Shown here: positions 53,053 to 61,389 of the stretch, in pieces
Layout of the letters: the number at the start of each line of letters is the position of its first letter
Position numbering within the stretch: position 1 is the first letter of the stretch
Program-made: the position numbers and the translations under genes
Source: Kitasatospora herbaricolor
GTDB lineage: Bacteria; Actinomycetota; Actinomycetes; Streptomycetales; Streptomycetaceae
NCBI RefSeq assembly: GCF_030813695.1
Contig: NZ_JAUSVA010000002.1
Span: forward strand, 7,835,501 to 7,899,500
Direction of reading: 5' to 3'
Length of the DNA stretch: 64,000 nucleotides
Notes under the pieces: generated by a model
The model's database searches: none
What the model was told of the DNA's origin: nothing
The model's input: only the letters and a program-made list of their open reading frames with translations

Positions 53053-53230
53053 GCACATGATTTACAGGCTGACGAGTGCTCAGGGCATCGCCTGCGGGAG
53101 GCGGGAACCCGCCTGGGCGGTTAACCGCCCGGCCGGGCCCGCGATCAGGAGCCGGAGGCGGTCATGAGCCGGCCCCGGCCCCCGCGCGCGGGCGGGGACC
53201 GGGGCCACGGTGTGCCGGTGCGGGCGCGGC

Positions 53231-54469
53231 TCAGCCCTGCGGGGCCACCGAGCCGAGGTAGGCGGCGGCCTTCTCCGGCTCGTAGAACCAGTGCTCGAAG
53301 TCGGCCGCGTTGTCGAAGCCGTTGGCGAAGCGGTCCGCCACCGGCGGCAGCTGGCCGGCCGCGCCGATCAGGTTCAGCACGTGCTCCGGCGGCGGGGCGA
53401 GCATCGCGTTGGTCCACTTGGTGACGTGCTGCGCGGCGTCCCAGTAGCGGTCGAACGCGGCCTGCATGAACTCCCGGTCGAACGGCTTCTCGCCGTGCTC
53501 CAGGACGGCCTCCAGGTAGACCGCCGCGCACTTGGCCGCGTTGTTCGAACCCTGGCCGGTGATCGGGTCGTTGGCGACCACCACGTCGGCCACGCCGAGC
53601 ACCAGGCCGCCGCCCGGCAGCTCGCCGACCGGGTTCCGGACCACCGGGGCGTACCGGCCGGCCAGCGTGCCGCCCGCGTCGGTGAGTTCGACGCCGGCCC
53701 GGGTGCGGTCGTACTCCCACGGGGTGAAGGTCTTCATCAGGTCCAGGGTGAGCCGCAGGTGCTCGGCCGGGTCCTTGACGTCGCCGAAGACGTCGATCGG
53801 CCCGCCGGGGATGCCCTCCCAGAACAGGATGTCGCCGGGGCCCGAGGTGGTCAGGGTCGGCATGATGAACAGTTCGCCGACGCCGGGCACCAGGTTGCAG
53901 CGCACCGCCTTGAAGTCGTGCTCCGGGCGCGGACCGAGGCCGTGCACGTAGCTGACGGCCAGGGCGCGCTGCGGCGTCTCGTACGGGGATCGGGAGGCGT
54001 CCCGCCCGAACATCGAGACCAGTTCGCCCTTGCCGGCCGCGACCAGCACCAGGTCGTACGTCCGGGCGAAGTAGTCCAGGTCGGAGACGGCGACGCCGTG
54101 CACCACGACCTGACCGCCGCGCTCGGCGAAGGTCTCCAGCCAGCCGGACATCTTGACCCGCTGGTCGACGGACTGGGCGTAGCCGTCCAGCCGGCCCACC
54201 CAGTCGATCACCCGGGCCGACTCGGGGCCGGTCACCGAGACGCCGAGGCCCTCGATCCGCGGGGCCTCCTGCTCCCAGAAGTTGAGGCCGAGGTCCCGCT
54301 CGTGCTGGAGCGCGGTGTCGAACATGCACTGGGTGGACATCACCCGGCCGTCGCGGACCTCGTCCGCCGTGCGGTTGGTCATCACGGTGACGTCGTAGCC
54401 GTTGGACTGGAGCCCCAGCGCGAGCTGGAGCCCGGCCTGGCCGGCTCCGACGATCAGTATTCTGCGCAT
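53231..54469 (-). CDS. Styrene/indole monooxygenase (StyA)-like flavoprotein
   Basis: A 412-residue FAD-dependent monooxygenase of the StyA/IndA group. The Rossmann motif is ILIVGAGQAGLQLALGL. Further landmarks are YDLVLVAAGKGELVSMF, ALAVSYVHGLG, TTSGPGDILFWEGIPGGPI, DVVVANDPITGQGSNNAAKC and WTNAMLAPPPEHV. StyA enzymes epoxidise an aryl alkene or indole with FADH2 supplied by a reductase StyB, for which no gene is seen here. It lies 148 bp downstream of cvnD in the same direction, so it may be the effector of this conservon. Confidence 0.9.
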   Translation of the reverse strand: MRRILIVGAGQAGLQLALGLQSNGYDVTVMTNRTADEVRDGRVMSTQCMFDTALQHERDLGLNFWEQEAPRIEGLGVSVTGPESARVIDWVGRLDGYAQSVDQRVKMSGWLETFAERGGQVVVHGVAVSDLDYFARTYDLVLVAAGKGELVSMFGRDASRSPYETPQRALAVSYVHGLGPRPEHDFKAVRCNLVPGVGELFIMPTLTTSGPGDILFWEGIPGGPIDVFGDVKDPAEHLRLTLDLMKTFTPWEYDRTRAGVELTDAGGTLAGRYAPVVRNPVGELPGGGLVLGVADVVVANDPITGQGSNNAAKCAAVYLEAVLEHGEKPFDREFMQAAFDRYWDAAQHVTKWTNAMLAPPPEHVLNLIGAAGQLPPVADRFANGFDNAADFEHWFYEPEKAAAYLGSVAPQG

Positions 54470-54617
54470 CGCTGTCTGCTTTCTCGATTGCGAACGGTGG
54501 TCGTGCCCGCTCCCGGACCGGGCCGGCCGAGGCCGGGGCCCGGCCGGCCCGGGGTGTGCCTGAGGGGTGCCCGAAGGGTGCTCCGGGTGACGCGGTGGCG
54601 GAGTGCCGCCCGGCCGG

Positions 54618-55307
54618 TCAGAGACGCCCGGCCTGCGCCGACTCCTGTGCCAGCGCGTGCACCACCAGGGCGGTCAGCACCTCGACCGAGGACGCCCGCT
54701 CCCGCGCGTCGCAGAGCAGCAGCGGGATGTGGTCCGGCAGGGCGAGGGAGTCCCGGACGGCCTCGGTCGAGTAGACCGGGGCACCGTCGAACTGGTTGAC
54801 CGCCACGACGAACGGCAGCCCGGTGCCCTCGAAGTAGTCGAGCGCGGGGAAGCAGTCGGCCGGCCGGCGGGTGTCGGCCAGGATCACCGCGCCGACGGCG
54901 CCGCGCACCAGGTCGTCCCACATGAACCAGAAGCGGCCCTGCCCCGGGGTGCCGAAGAGGTAGAGCACCAGGTCGGACTCCAGGCTGATCCGCCCGAAGT
55001 CCATCGCCACCGTGGTGGTGGACTTGCCCGGGACGGCGCCGGTGTCGTCGAGGCCGACGCTGGCCTCGGTCATCACCGCCTCGGTGGTCAGCGGGGGTAT
55101 CTCGGACACCGAGCCGACGAACGTGGTCTTGCCCACGCCGAAGCCGCCCGCCACCACGATCTTGGTGGAGGTGGCCGTTCCCGCGATCAGCGGGACACCC
55201 GGGGGCAGGTCCGCCCGGTCGGGCGCACCCGGTGCGCCCGGTACTGCCGGGGCAGTCGGTACGACTGAGGGCCGCTCCCTTGCGGCCTCAGAGCTTGCGA
55301 AGTCCAC
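54618..55307 (-). CDS. cvnD: Conservon GTPase CvnD
   Basis: A 229-residue Ras-like small GTPase of the cvnD group. Walker A is VAGGFGVGKTT (Lys60), switch II is FGTPGQGRFWFMW, and the base-specificity motif reads NQFDG in place of NKxD. The GTG at 55307 overlaps the cvnC stop (55288) by 20 bp, so translation is coupled. The N-terminus is long and proline-rich. With CvnB as likely GAP or regulator, it transduces signals from CvnA. Confidence 0.93.
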   Translation of the reverse strand: MDFASSEAARERPSVVPTAPAVPGAPGAPDRADLPPGVPLIAGTATSTKIVVAGGFGVGKTTFVGSVSEIPPLTTEAVMTEASVGLDDTGAVPGKSTTTVAMDFGRISLESDLVLYLFGTPGQGRFWFMWDDLVRGAVGAVILADTRRPADCFPALDYFEGTGLPFVVAVNQFDGAPVYSTEAVRDSLALPDHIPLLLCDARERASSVEVLTALVVHALAQESAQAGRL

Positions 55308-55746
55308 CCAGCACCTTCTCCAGCAGATCACGCTTCGACGTGCCGTGCGCCTCGCCCGCCCCGCCCGGGGCCCCCGCCGAGTCCGTGCCGTGCACCCTGA
55401 TCCGGCCCTGGTCGGCGAGATCGCTGACCAGCACCTTGACGACCCCCAACGGGATCCGCAGCAGGGCCGAGATCTCCGCGACCGAGCGCATCTGACCCCG
55501 GCACAGCTCGCAGATCGCCGCCAGCTCGGGCAGCGCCCGGTCCGCCGGGTCGGTCGGCCGGTTGAGCGCCGACACCAGCGTTTCGACCAGCAGCACGCCG
55601 GTGAACCGCGTCCTGCCCCGGGTGATGGTGTACGGCCGCACCCGGGACGAACGCCCCTGGCCCGGCCGGGTCGTCGTGGTCCGTTGTGCGCGCAGAGCGT
55701 GGCCCTGCTCTGCTCCGTACGTACCGCCGTTGTCGCTGCCGGCCAT
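55288..55746 (-). CDS. cvnC: Conservon protein CvnC (DUF742)
   Basis: A 152-residue DUF742 protein: RVRPYTITRGRTRFTGVLL, ICELCRGQMRSVAEISALLR and IPLGVVKVLVSDLADQGRIR, which read like a winged-helix fold. ATG 55746 follows a GGGAGGTGGG box. The gap to cvnB is 20 bp. Confidence 0.93.
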   Translation of the reverse strand: MAGSDNGGTYGAEQGHALRAQRTTTTRPGQGRSSRVRPYTITRGRTRFTGVLLVETLVSALNRPTDPADRALPELAAICELCRGQMRSVAEISALLRIPLGVVKVLVSDLADQGRIRVHGTDSAGAPGGAGEAHGTSKRDLLEKVLGGLRKL

Positions 55747-55766
55747 GCTTCCCACCTCCCTAGACC

Positions 55767-56234
55767 TCATCGGACGGCCATCGCCCGGTGGAGTTCGCTG
55801 CGCACCTGCGGCGTCAGCGCATGACCGGCGCGCTCCACGAGCAGCGCCATCTGGTAGGCGACGACGCCCAGATCGCATTCGAGGGAGGCGTACACACCGA
55901 GGCAGGAGCCGTCGCTGATCGCCATCACCACGAGATGTCCCTGGTCCATCGTCACCATGGTCTGTTTCACGGCGCCGCGGGCCAGCGAGCCGGCCGCGCC
56001 CGCGGCCAGGCTGGTCAGCGCCGAGACGATCGCCGCCAGTTCCTCGGAGCGCGAGCCGTCCCGCGAGTCGGCGAGCAGCAGGCCGTCCGAGGAGACCACC
56101 ACGGCGTCGACCACACCCGCGACCGAGCCGAGGAAGTCGTTGAGCAGCCACCGCACGCTGCTGGCGGCCTGGCTGACCGCGACATGGCCGGGCGTGCCGT
56201 CGCCCGCCTGTACCAGGTGTCCGGAATCGTTCAT
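55767..56234 (-). CDS. cvnB: Conservon roadblock/LC7 protein CvnB
   Basis: A 155-residue roadblock/LC7 domain protein (VRWLLNDFLGSVAGVVDAVV, SSDGLLLADSRDGSRSEELA, AAIVSALTSLAAGAAGSLA). MglB-like proteins of this fold control small GTPases. ATG 56234 overlaps the cvnA stop by four bases. Confidence 0.95.
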   Translation of the reverse strand: MNDSGHLVQAGDGTPGHVAVSQAASSVRWLLNDFLGSVAGVVDAVVVSSDGLLLADSRDGSRSEELAAIVSALTSLAAGAAGSLARGAVKQTMVTMDQGHLVVMAISDGSCLGVYASLECDLGVVAYQMALLVERAGHALTPQVRSELHRAMAVR

Positions 56235-58624
56235 CGGTTCTCCCCCTCGACGGCCGTGTCCTGCGGCTGCTCCGCCGCCGGCGCGGCCGGCGGCTCGGGG
56301 AGCGGCGTGACGGACGGCCGGGCTGTGGTGGGCGGGGCTGTGGTGGGTCCGTTCCCGGTGGTGCGGTCTTCGGTCGGTCGGTCTTCGGTCGGTCGGTCTT
56401 CGGCGGGGCCGTCTTCGATGGGTCGCTTCCCGGTGGTGCGGGCCCCCGAGTGGTCCCCGGTGCGGTCCTCGGTTTGGTCCTCGGTTTGGTCCCCCGTGCG
56501 GTCCCCGGTGGGCGAGGCGGTGGACGCCTGCGCCGGCTGCGCGCCGGCCAGGGCCGAGTCCCGGGCCGCCCGGCGCAGGCCGCCCTGGAAGACGCCGAGC
56601 CGGCGACGGAGCTCCTCGGGGGAGGTGCCCGACCGGGTGGGGGCGTGCTGCTCGGCGACGGGCTGCTCGGCGACGGGCTGTTCGGCCGCGCGCCGGCCGC
56701 TGCCGGGCCGGCCCGGGACGTCCTGCCCCGGGACGTCCTGCCCCGCGCCTCCCGGGCGGCCGTCGGCCGCCGCGGGGGCGGTCCGGGCCGGGGTGCTCTC
56801 CTCCACCGCCAGGCGGCGCAGGCCGGAGGTGGGCGTCTCCCCGGTGCCGGGCAGGCCGTTGCCCCGGGGGATCCGGCGGGGCAGGCCGAGCGGGGTGACC
56901 GGGGCGTCGTCCTGTTCCGTCCCGCGCCCGGGGGCCCGCGTGCCGTCCTGGGGCCGCCCGGATATCGGCTCGTCGGCCCGGCCGTGCTGGGCCGCCCCTT
57001 CCTCGGGCACCGCGGCGGAGGCCGGCCGGTCGGACCCGTCCGGGGCCCGCTCCGCCGGCTGCTCCCCGGCGGCCGGCGGAACCGCCGGCAGGTCCTGCGG
57101 GCCGGGCCCGGCGGCCGGGCCGGGCTCGGCGGTCCGGGCGGGCGGTGCGGCCTGCGCCGCGGGTTTGCGGCGCGGCAGCACGGGCGGCTCCCCGTCCGGG
57201 GTCGTGGCCTCGGGGCGGGGCGCCGGGACGATCGGGCGGGCCTGAGCGGCCGCGAGCGCCTCCGCCTGGGCGCGGGCACTCTCGGCGGCCGAGGTGACGG
57301 TGCGTTCGGCGCGGCGCTGGTCGTCCAGGTCCGTGTTGGTGACGGCGTCCTGCTGGAGGGCCTCCCGAGGGAGCATCACCATGGCGGTGATGCCGCCGCC
57401 CTGGACGTTCTCCCGCAGCTGGACCCGGATGCCGTGCCGGCGGGCCAGCCGGGCGACCACGAACAGTCCCATGCTCCGACCGGTCAGGGCGCCGGCCAGC
57501 AGCGCGTCACGGCGGTCGCTGCCGGGCTCGGAGGGCTCGGACAGCTGCTCGTTCAGGGTGCGCAGCCGCTCGCCGGGCAGGCCGATGCCGCGGTCCACCA
57601 CGGAGATCATCAGCTCGCCGTTGTCGAGCAGCCAGCCGCCGACCTCGACCTGGTCCTGCGGGGGCGAGAAGGCGGTTGCGTTCTCCAGCAGTTCGGCGAC
57701 CAGGTGGCTGGTGTCGTCGGCGACCGCCCCGCTGAGCCGGATCGGGGCCAGGAAGCCGAGCTTGACCCGCTCGTAGCGCTCGATCTCGGAGACCGCGGCC
57801 CGGACGACGTCCAGCAGGGTGACGGTCTTGCGGCTGCGGTGGCTGTTCTCCAGGCCGGCCAGCAGCAGCATGTTCTCGCTGTTGCGGCGCATCCGGGTGG
57901 CGAGGTGGTCGAGCCGGAACAGGCTCTCCAGCTGCGCCGGGTCGGCCTCGCGGCCCTCCAGCGCCTCGATCAGCACGAGCTGGCGTTCGACCAGGGTCAG
58001 GGTGCGCATCGCGAGGTTGACGAAGGTGGAGTCGACGCTGCCCTCCAGCTCGTCGACCTCCTTGGCCAGCGCGTCCCGCTCCAGCAGGAGCGCGTCACGG
58101 GCCGTCGTCAGGGCGTCCCGTTCGGCCGAGAGTTCGGTGACCAGGGTGTCGGTGCCGGCCTGCCGCTCGGCGGTCTCCTCCGCCTGCCGGGTCAGCTCGT
58201 CCAGGGTGCGGAGCAGTTGCTCGCGCTCGTGGAGCAACTGCTGCCGCTCGCCGGCGTAGGCGTGCAGCCGGCGGTCCTGGGTCTCCCGCTCTGCGGCCAG
58301 GCCGTGCCGCTCCTCCATCAGGGCCTGGAGGTTCCGCTCGGCCTGGTCCCGGGCGCGCAGCAGCGGACGCGCCGTGGCGCGACGCGCGACGTACGCGCTG
58401 CCGCCGGCGAGGACCACAGCCGCGCCGGCGCCCCAGAGCGCGGGCACGGCGGAGCCGTCCGCCGCCGCTCCGCAGCCGGAGAGCGAGAGGACCGCCAGGC
58501 AACAGGCGAGGGGGCGCGGGAAGCGGCCGGGCGTCGGTGCGTCGGCCTGCGCCGACCCGGTACGCGCGCTGCCTTCGTCGGCGGGGCCGCTCGACGCCCC
58601 GCCGGGGCGCCGGCGCTCCGTCAT
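56231..58624 (-). CDS. cvnA: Conservon sensor kinase-like protein CvnA
   Basis: A 797-residue membrane protein. Two hydrophobic segments lie near residues 40-75 (LACCLAVLSLSGCGAAADGS, then WGAGAAVVLAGGSAYVARRA). A coiled coil rich in Glu/Arg/Leu spans about 90-190. A histidine-kinase-like ATPase follows (HLVAELLENATAFSPP N-box near 310-325, VDRGIGLP, GRSMGLFVVARLARRHGI). No obvious phospho-acceptor histidine is present in the dimer region, as in other CvnA proteins. The C-terminal 330 residues are disordered and repetitive. ATG 58624. Confidence 0.92.
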   Translation of the reverse strand: MTERRRPGGASSGPADEGSARTGSAQADAPTPGRFPRPLACCLAVLSLSGCGAAADGSAVPALWGAGAAVVLAGGSAYVARRATARPLLRARDQAERNLQALMEERHGLAAERETQDRRLHAYAGERQQLLHEREQLLRTLDELTRQAEETAERQAGTDTLVTELSAERDALTTARDALLLERDALAKEVDELEGSVDSTFVNLAMRTLTLVERQLVLIEALEGREADPAQLESLFRLDHLATRMRRNSENMLLLAGLENSHRSRKTVTLLDVVRAAVSEIERYERVKLGFLAPIRLSGAVADDTSHLVAELLENATAFSPPQDQVEVGGWLLDNGELMISVVDRGIGLPGERLRTLNEQLSEPSEPGSDRRDALLAGALTGRSMGLFVVARLARRHGIRVQLRENVQGGGITAMVMLPREALQQDAVTNTDLDDQRRAERTVTSAAESARAQAEALAAAQARPIVPAPRPEATTPDGEPPVLPRRKPAAQAAPPARTAEPGPAAGPGPQDLPAVPPAAGEQPAERAPDGSDRPASAAVPEEGAAQHGRADEPISGRPQDGTRAPGRGTEQDDAPVTPLGLPRRIPRGNGLPGTGETPTSGLRRLAVEESTPARTAPAAADGRPGGAGQDVPGQDVPGRPGSGRRAAEQPVAEQPVAEQHAPTRSGTSPEELRRRLGVFQGGLRRAARDSALAGAQPAQASTASPTGDRTGDQTEDQTEDRTGDHSGARTTGKRPIEDGPAEDRPTEDRPTEDRTTGNGPTTAPPTTARPSVTPLPEPPAAPAAEQPQDTAVEGENR
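56330..56515. repeat. Repeats in the cvnA C-terminal tail
   Basis: GGTCGGTCTTCGGTCG-type units (56365-56405) and TCCTCGGTTTGG or TCCCCGGTG-type units (56455-56515) encode DRPTEDR, DQTEDQ and DRTGD repeats in the tail of CvnA. The frame is kept. Confidence 0.75.
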
Positions 58625-58719
58625 CCTTTTACGCAACGGTGCTCACAATCTCGTCAGGCCTCAAGCGCCAACGCACTTTTCAGGCCTTCGTGGATCTCGC
58701 AGGAGGACGGTAACCCCCG

Positions 58720-58748
58720 ATCCCGCCGCAGACACCCGCGAGAGTCAA
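58720..58748 (-). promoter_or_regulatory. Promoter of the cvn operon
   Basis: On the minus strand TTGACT (plus 58743-58748), 17-base spacer, CGGGAT (plus 58720-58725). It lies about 95-125 bp upstream of the cvnA ATG. Confidence 0.6.
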
Positions 58749-58988
58749 CCGTAGAAATAGGTGGACAAACAAGATCAACTCTGCATTTCCCCCGTCGGCA
58801 TCTCTGATGTGGCGTCATCCCGGCGAGAGTCGTCGCAGGTCAGGACGGTACCGACAGTTGCACGGTTGAAACTGTGGGTCACGGGATGTGATGGAGATCT
58901 CATGCGATCCCGCCGAGTCGTCGGTGGGCGAACTTCTCTTCCTGGCCGACCCGGTGACGGTGCGGTGGCAGCGCGCCGGTGGCCCGGC

Positions 58989-59080
58989 GGGTTCCGGTGG
59001 GTTCCGGTGGGTTCCGATGGGTTCCGATGGAGGTTGGCAGGCTTGGCGGGGCTTGGCGGGGCTCGGCGGGGCTCGGCCCG
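58989..59080. repeat. Two blocks of 10-bp tandem repeats
   Basis: Block one is four units of GGGTTCCGGT or GGGTTCCGAT (58989-59028). Block two is four units of GCTTGGCGGG or GCTCGGCGGG (59041-59080). Both have a period of exactly 10 bases, about one helical turn, and block two runs into a G-rich stretch to 59112. They are in the non-coding region upstream of cvnA. Confidence 0.85.
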
Positions 59081-59332
59081 AGGGGGCGGGCGGGAGGGAG
59101 TGGGGGCGGCGTGGCGCGGTCCAGCGCCGGCGCGCCCTGCCGGCCCTCTCGTGCGGCCGGACGAGGGGCCTCGACGGGTGCGGCGTCCCTGGTGGTGAGT
59201 GTCAGGGGCGGCCGGGCCTGCTTGCTGGCGTTCCCCTTGTGGGCCCCTGGTGGGCCTCGCGCGGCCAGCCGGCCATCCGGCTCGCGCCGGCCTGGCCGCC
59301 GGTCGGTGGGCTTGCTCCGGGCGTCGCTGGAT

Positions 59333-59722
59333 CGACTGGTCGGTCCAGCTGAATCGTCTCGAGTATTCGGTAGACCGGTCGGTGCGGGGGTCTCTGCTCT
59401 GCGCTCTGTGGTCTGTGGTTGGTGGTCGGTAGACCGGTCGGTCCAGTGGTCGGTGGTCTTTCGGTAGACCGGTCGGTCCATTCCTCGGGGCGGTCTTTCG
59501 GTAGACCGGTCGGTCCAGTCCTCGGCGGCTCCGAGTATCAGTAGACCGGTCGGTCCAGTCCGCTGCATGTCCGGGTATCGGTAGACCGGTCGGTCCAGTG
59601 AGCGTGTCTCGGAAGCCGGTGCGCCGGCGGTTCGGTTCAGCGGGGCTGTCGATCCTGGTCGACCGGTCTGGCTGGTCCAGCAAGCCCGTCCCGGACGCCA
59701 GTGGACCGACCGGTCGGTCTAC
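59333..59722. repeat. Array of GTAGACCGGTCGGTCCAGT repeats in non-coding DNA
   Basis: The core GTAGACCGGTCGGT occurs in direct orientation at about 59370, 59429, 59464, 59501, 59541 and 59581, mostly extended to CCAGT. Degenerate copies are near 59333 and 59656, and an inverted copy, TGGACCGACCGGTCGGTCTA, is near 59701. The first two copies start 59 bases apart and the next ones 35, 37, 40 and 40, with 15-20-base unrelated fillers. Each unit holds the palindrome GACCGGTC. The copies fall in all three frames, so the array is not a translated repeat. It looks like iterons or tandem operators. The surrounding gap 58625-59911 has no other supported gene. Confidence 0.9.
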
Positions 59723-59911
59723 TCCCCAGAATCGTCGGCCGAGCCGGGCAGCACCCCGTGGCAGGCGGGCAGCCCGGTGTTCGCCCGGTGTCGGTCGCCG
59801 TCCGGCCGTTGCGCGACCCGAGGGTGCCGTCCCGCTGCGGGAGTCGACCAGGGAGTCGACCAGGGAGGCGGGGAGTTCGGAGGCGGGGAGTTCGGAGGCA
59901 GGCGGCCCGGC

Positions 59912-61192
59912 TCAGGAGGCGGTCGGCCCGGTCGCCGGGGCGAGGGCACTCCGGAACGCGTGGCCGCCGAAGCCCGCCGTGCCTGCCAGTTGCTCGTCCC
60001 ACCAGGCGGCCGTCCGGACGGGGTCCATGGTCGTCCAGTCGGGTGCCTGCTCGACCTGGGCCCGGCCGAGGCGGCGGCCGAGCGTGACCAGGGCGTGCCC
60101 CGCCTCCCCGCGGTCACGCTCGTAGGCGGCGAGCAGTTCCTCCCAGGAGGTGGACCGCCGCCAGGCGTCCTCGAAGGCGACGGCGTCCTGAACGGCCTTG
60201 GCGGCGCCGCTGGTGTTGTGCGGGCGCACCACGGTGGCCGCGTCGCCGGCCAGCAGCAGGCGGCCCGAGGTACGGCGCGGGGTGTCGAGGTCGTAGATCG
60301 GCTGCAGGAAGGTCCGCTCCGGCGGGGTCAGGGCGATCAGGGCGGCCCAGTAGGGCGGGAGGTGCCGCTCGGCGAGCAGCGCGACATGCGCGGTCAGTTC
60401 CTCGGTGGCGGCGCCCGGCGGGATGCTGGTCGGGTCCTCCAGCCGCAGGCCGGCGGCGGGCGGCGGGGCGTAGAAGACCCAGTTGACCATCGGCCGGCCG
60501 GGTTCCTGGCCGGGGATCCGGTAGAGCACGCACTGGCCGCCGGGGAAGCAGACGGTGGCGGCGTGCTCCGCGGGCCAGGCCCGGTCGGCCGGGCCGGCCA
60601 GGTGGTCCAGGGCCGCCAGCCGTCCGGCGGGGAAACTGCCGCGCCAGCAGACGTACCCGGCGTACCCGGGCCGCGCCTCGGGGCAGACGGCCGCGCGCAC
60701 CACCGAGCGGTACCCGTCCGCGCCGACCACCAGGTCGAAGTGTTCCTCGCCGCCGGAGGCCAGCCGGACGACGGCGCCCGCGGTTCCGTCCGCCGCCGGG
60801 GAGGCGTTGCGGACGCCCGCCACCGGGTCGCCCAGGCGGTGCTCGACGGTGGCCGGGGTCCGTTCGCGCAGGCCGCGCCAGAGCAGGCCCCAGTGGTAGG
60901 AGCGGAACGGGAAGGGCTGGTCCCAGACCAGCCGCCCGAGGGCGGAGCCGTCGGCGACCAGCCAGTGCCGCCGGGTGAGCCGGTGCCAGGCGATGCCCTC
61001 GTCCAGGTGGCCGGCCGCCGCGAGTTCGGCGTACCGGTCGTCGTGCACGCAGAGGCCGACCCCGCGGTCCGTCAGTTCGCCGTAGGAGCGCTCCAGGACG
61101 ACCACCCGCCGGGCGCCGCCGCGCGCCGCGGCCGCCGCGAACGCGCAGCCCGCGATGCTTCCGCCGACCACCGCGACCGTTCCACCGAGCAT
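59912..61192 (-). CDS. FAD-dependent monooxygenase (UbiH/PHBH-like)
   Basis: A 426-residue flavoprotein. The dinucleotide motif is VAVVGGSIAGCAFAAAAARG, the DG motif is VVGADGYRSVVRAAV, and the GD motif is GRLLLAGDAATVVRPHNTSG. The hydroxylation target is unknown. ATG 61192 follows a long leader. It begins a minus-strand unit that points away from the chitinase gene and toward the repeat array. Confidence 0.9.
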   Translation of the reverse strand: MLGGTVAVVGGSIAGCAFAAAAARGGARRVVVLERSYGELTDRGVGLCVHDDRYAELAAAGHLDEGIAWHRLTRRHWLVADGSALGRLVWDQPFPFRSYHWGLLWRGLRERTPATVEHRLGDPVAGVRNASPAADGTAGAVVRLASGGEEHFDLVVGADGYRSVVRAAVCPEARPGYAGYVCWRGSFPAGRLAALDHLAGPADRAWPAEHAATVCFPGGQCVLYRIPGQEPGRPMVNWVFYAPPPAAGLRLEDPTSIPPGAATEELTAHVALLAERHLPPYWAALIALTPPERTFLQPIYDLDTPRRTSGRLLLAGDAATVVRPHNTSGAAKAVQDAVAFEDAWRRSTSWEELLAAYERDRGEAGHALVTLGRRLGRAQVEQAPDWTTMDPVRTAAWWDEQLAGTAGFGGHAFRSALAPATGPTAS

Positions 61193-61336
61193 GACCGGAC
61201 TCCCCGCCACCCGCGCCGCCGCGTCCCGTGCCCCCGGGCCCGCTCCGACCACCGTACGACGTGTACGGCCGACCCGTGGCCGATCGGGCGGGTCGGTGCC
61301 GGCCGGGCGCGCCGGAACGCCGGAACGCCGGAACGC

Positions 61337-61372
61337 CGGGGAGGGCGCGGCCCGCAGGCCACGCCCTCCCCG
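61337..61372. terminator. Terminator of the chitinase gene
   Basis: CGGGGAGGGCG (61337-61347) pairs with CGCCCTCCCCG (61362-61372) around a 14-base loop, 18 bp after the chitinase stop. A 9-bp CCGGAACGC tandem (about 61310-61336) flanks it. Confidence 0.75.
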
Positions 61373-61389
61373 TCCGTCGCGGACCTGTG

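Noticed and set aside
47929..53124. A 1731-residue plus-strand ORF over the MFS and subtilase genes
   Set aside because: Composition is Arg/Gly/Ala-rich without domains, and the opposite strand encodes a clear subtilase with its full catalytic triad.
58775..59683. A 302-residue minus-strand ORF with DRSTD, LDRPVYR and NGPTGLP repeats
   Set aside because: The peptide repeats are the same DNA unit read in three frames. It is low-complexity, has no ribosome-binding site and no recognisable domain.
59333..59722. CRISPR array
   Set aside because: Fillers are only 15-20 bases and uneven, repeats are degenerate at the ends, one copy is inverted and no cas gene is present.
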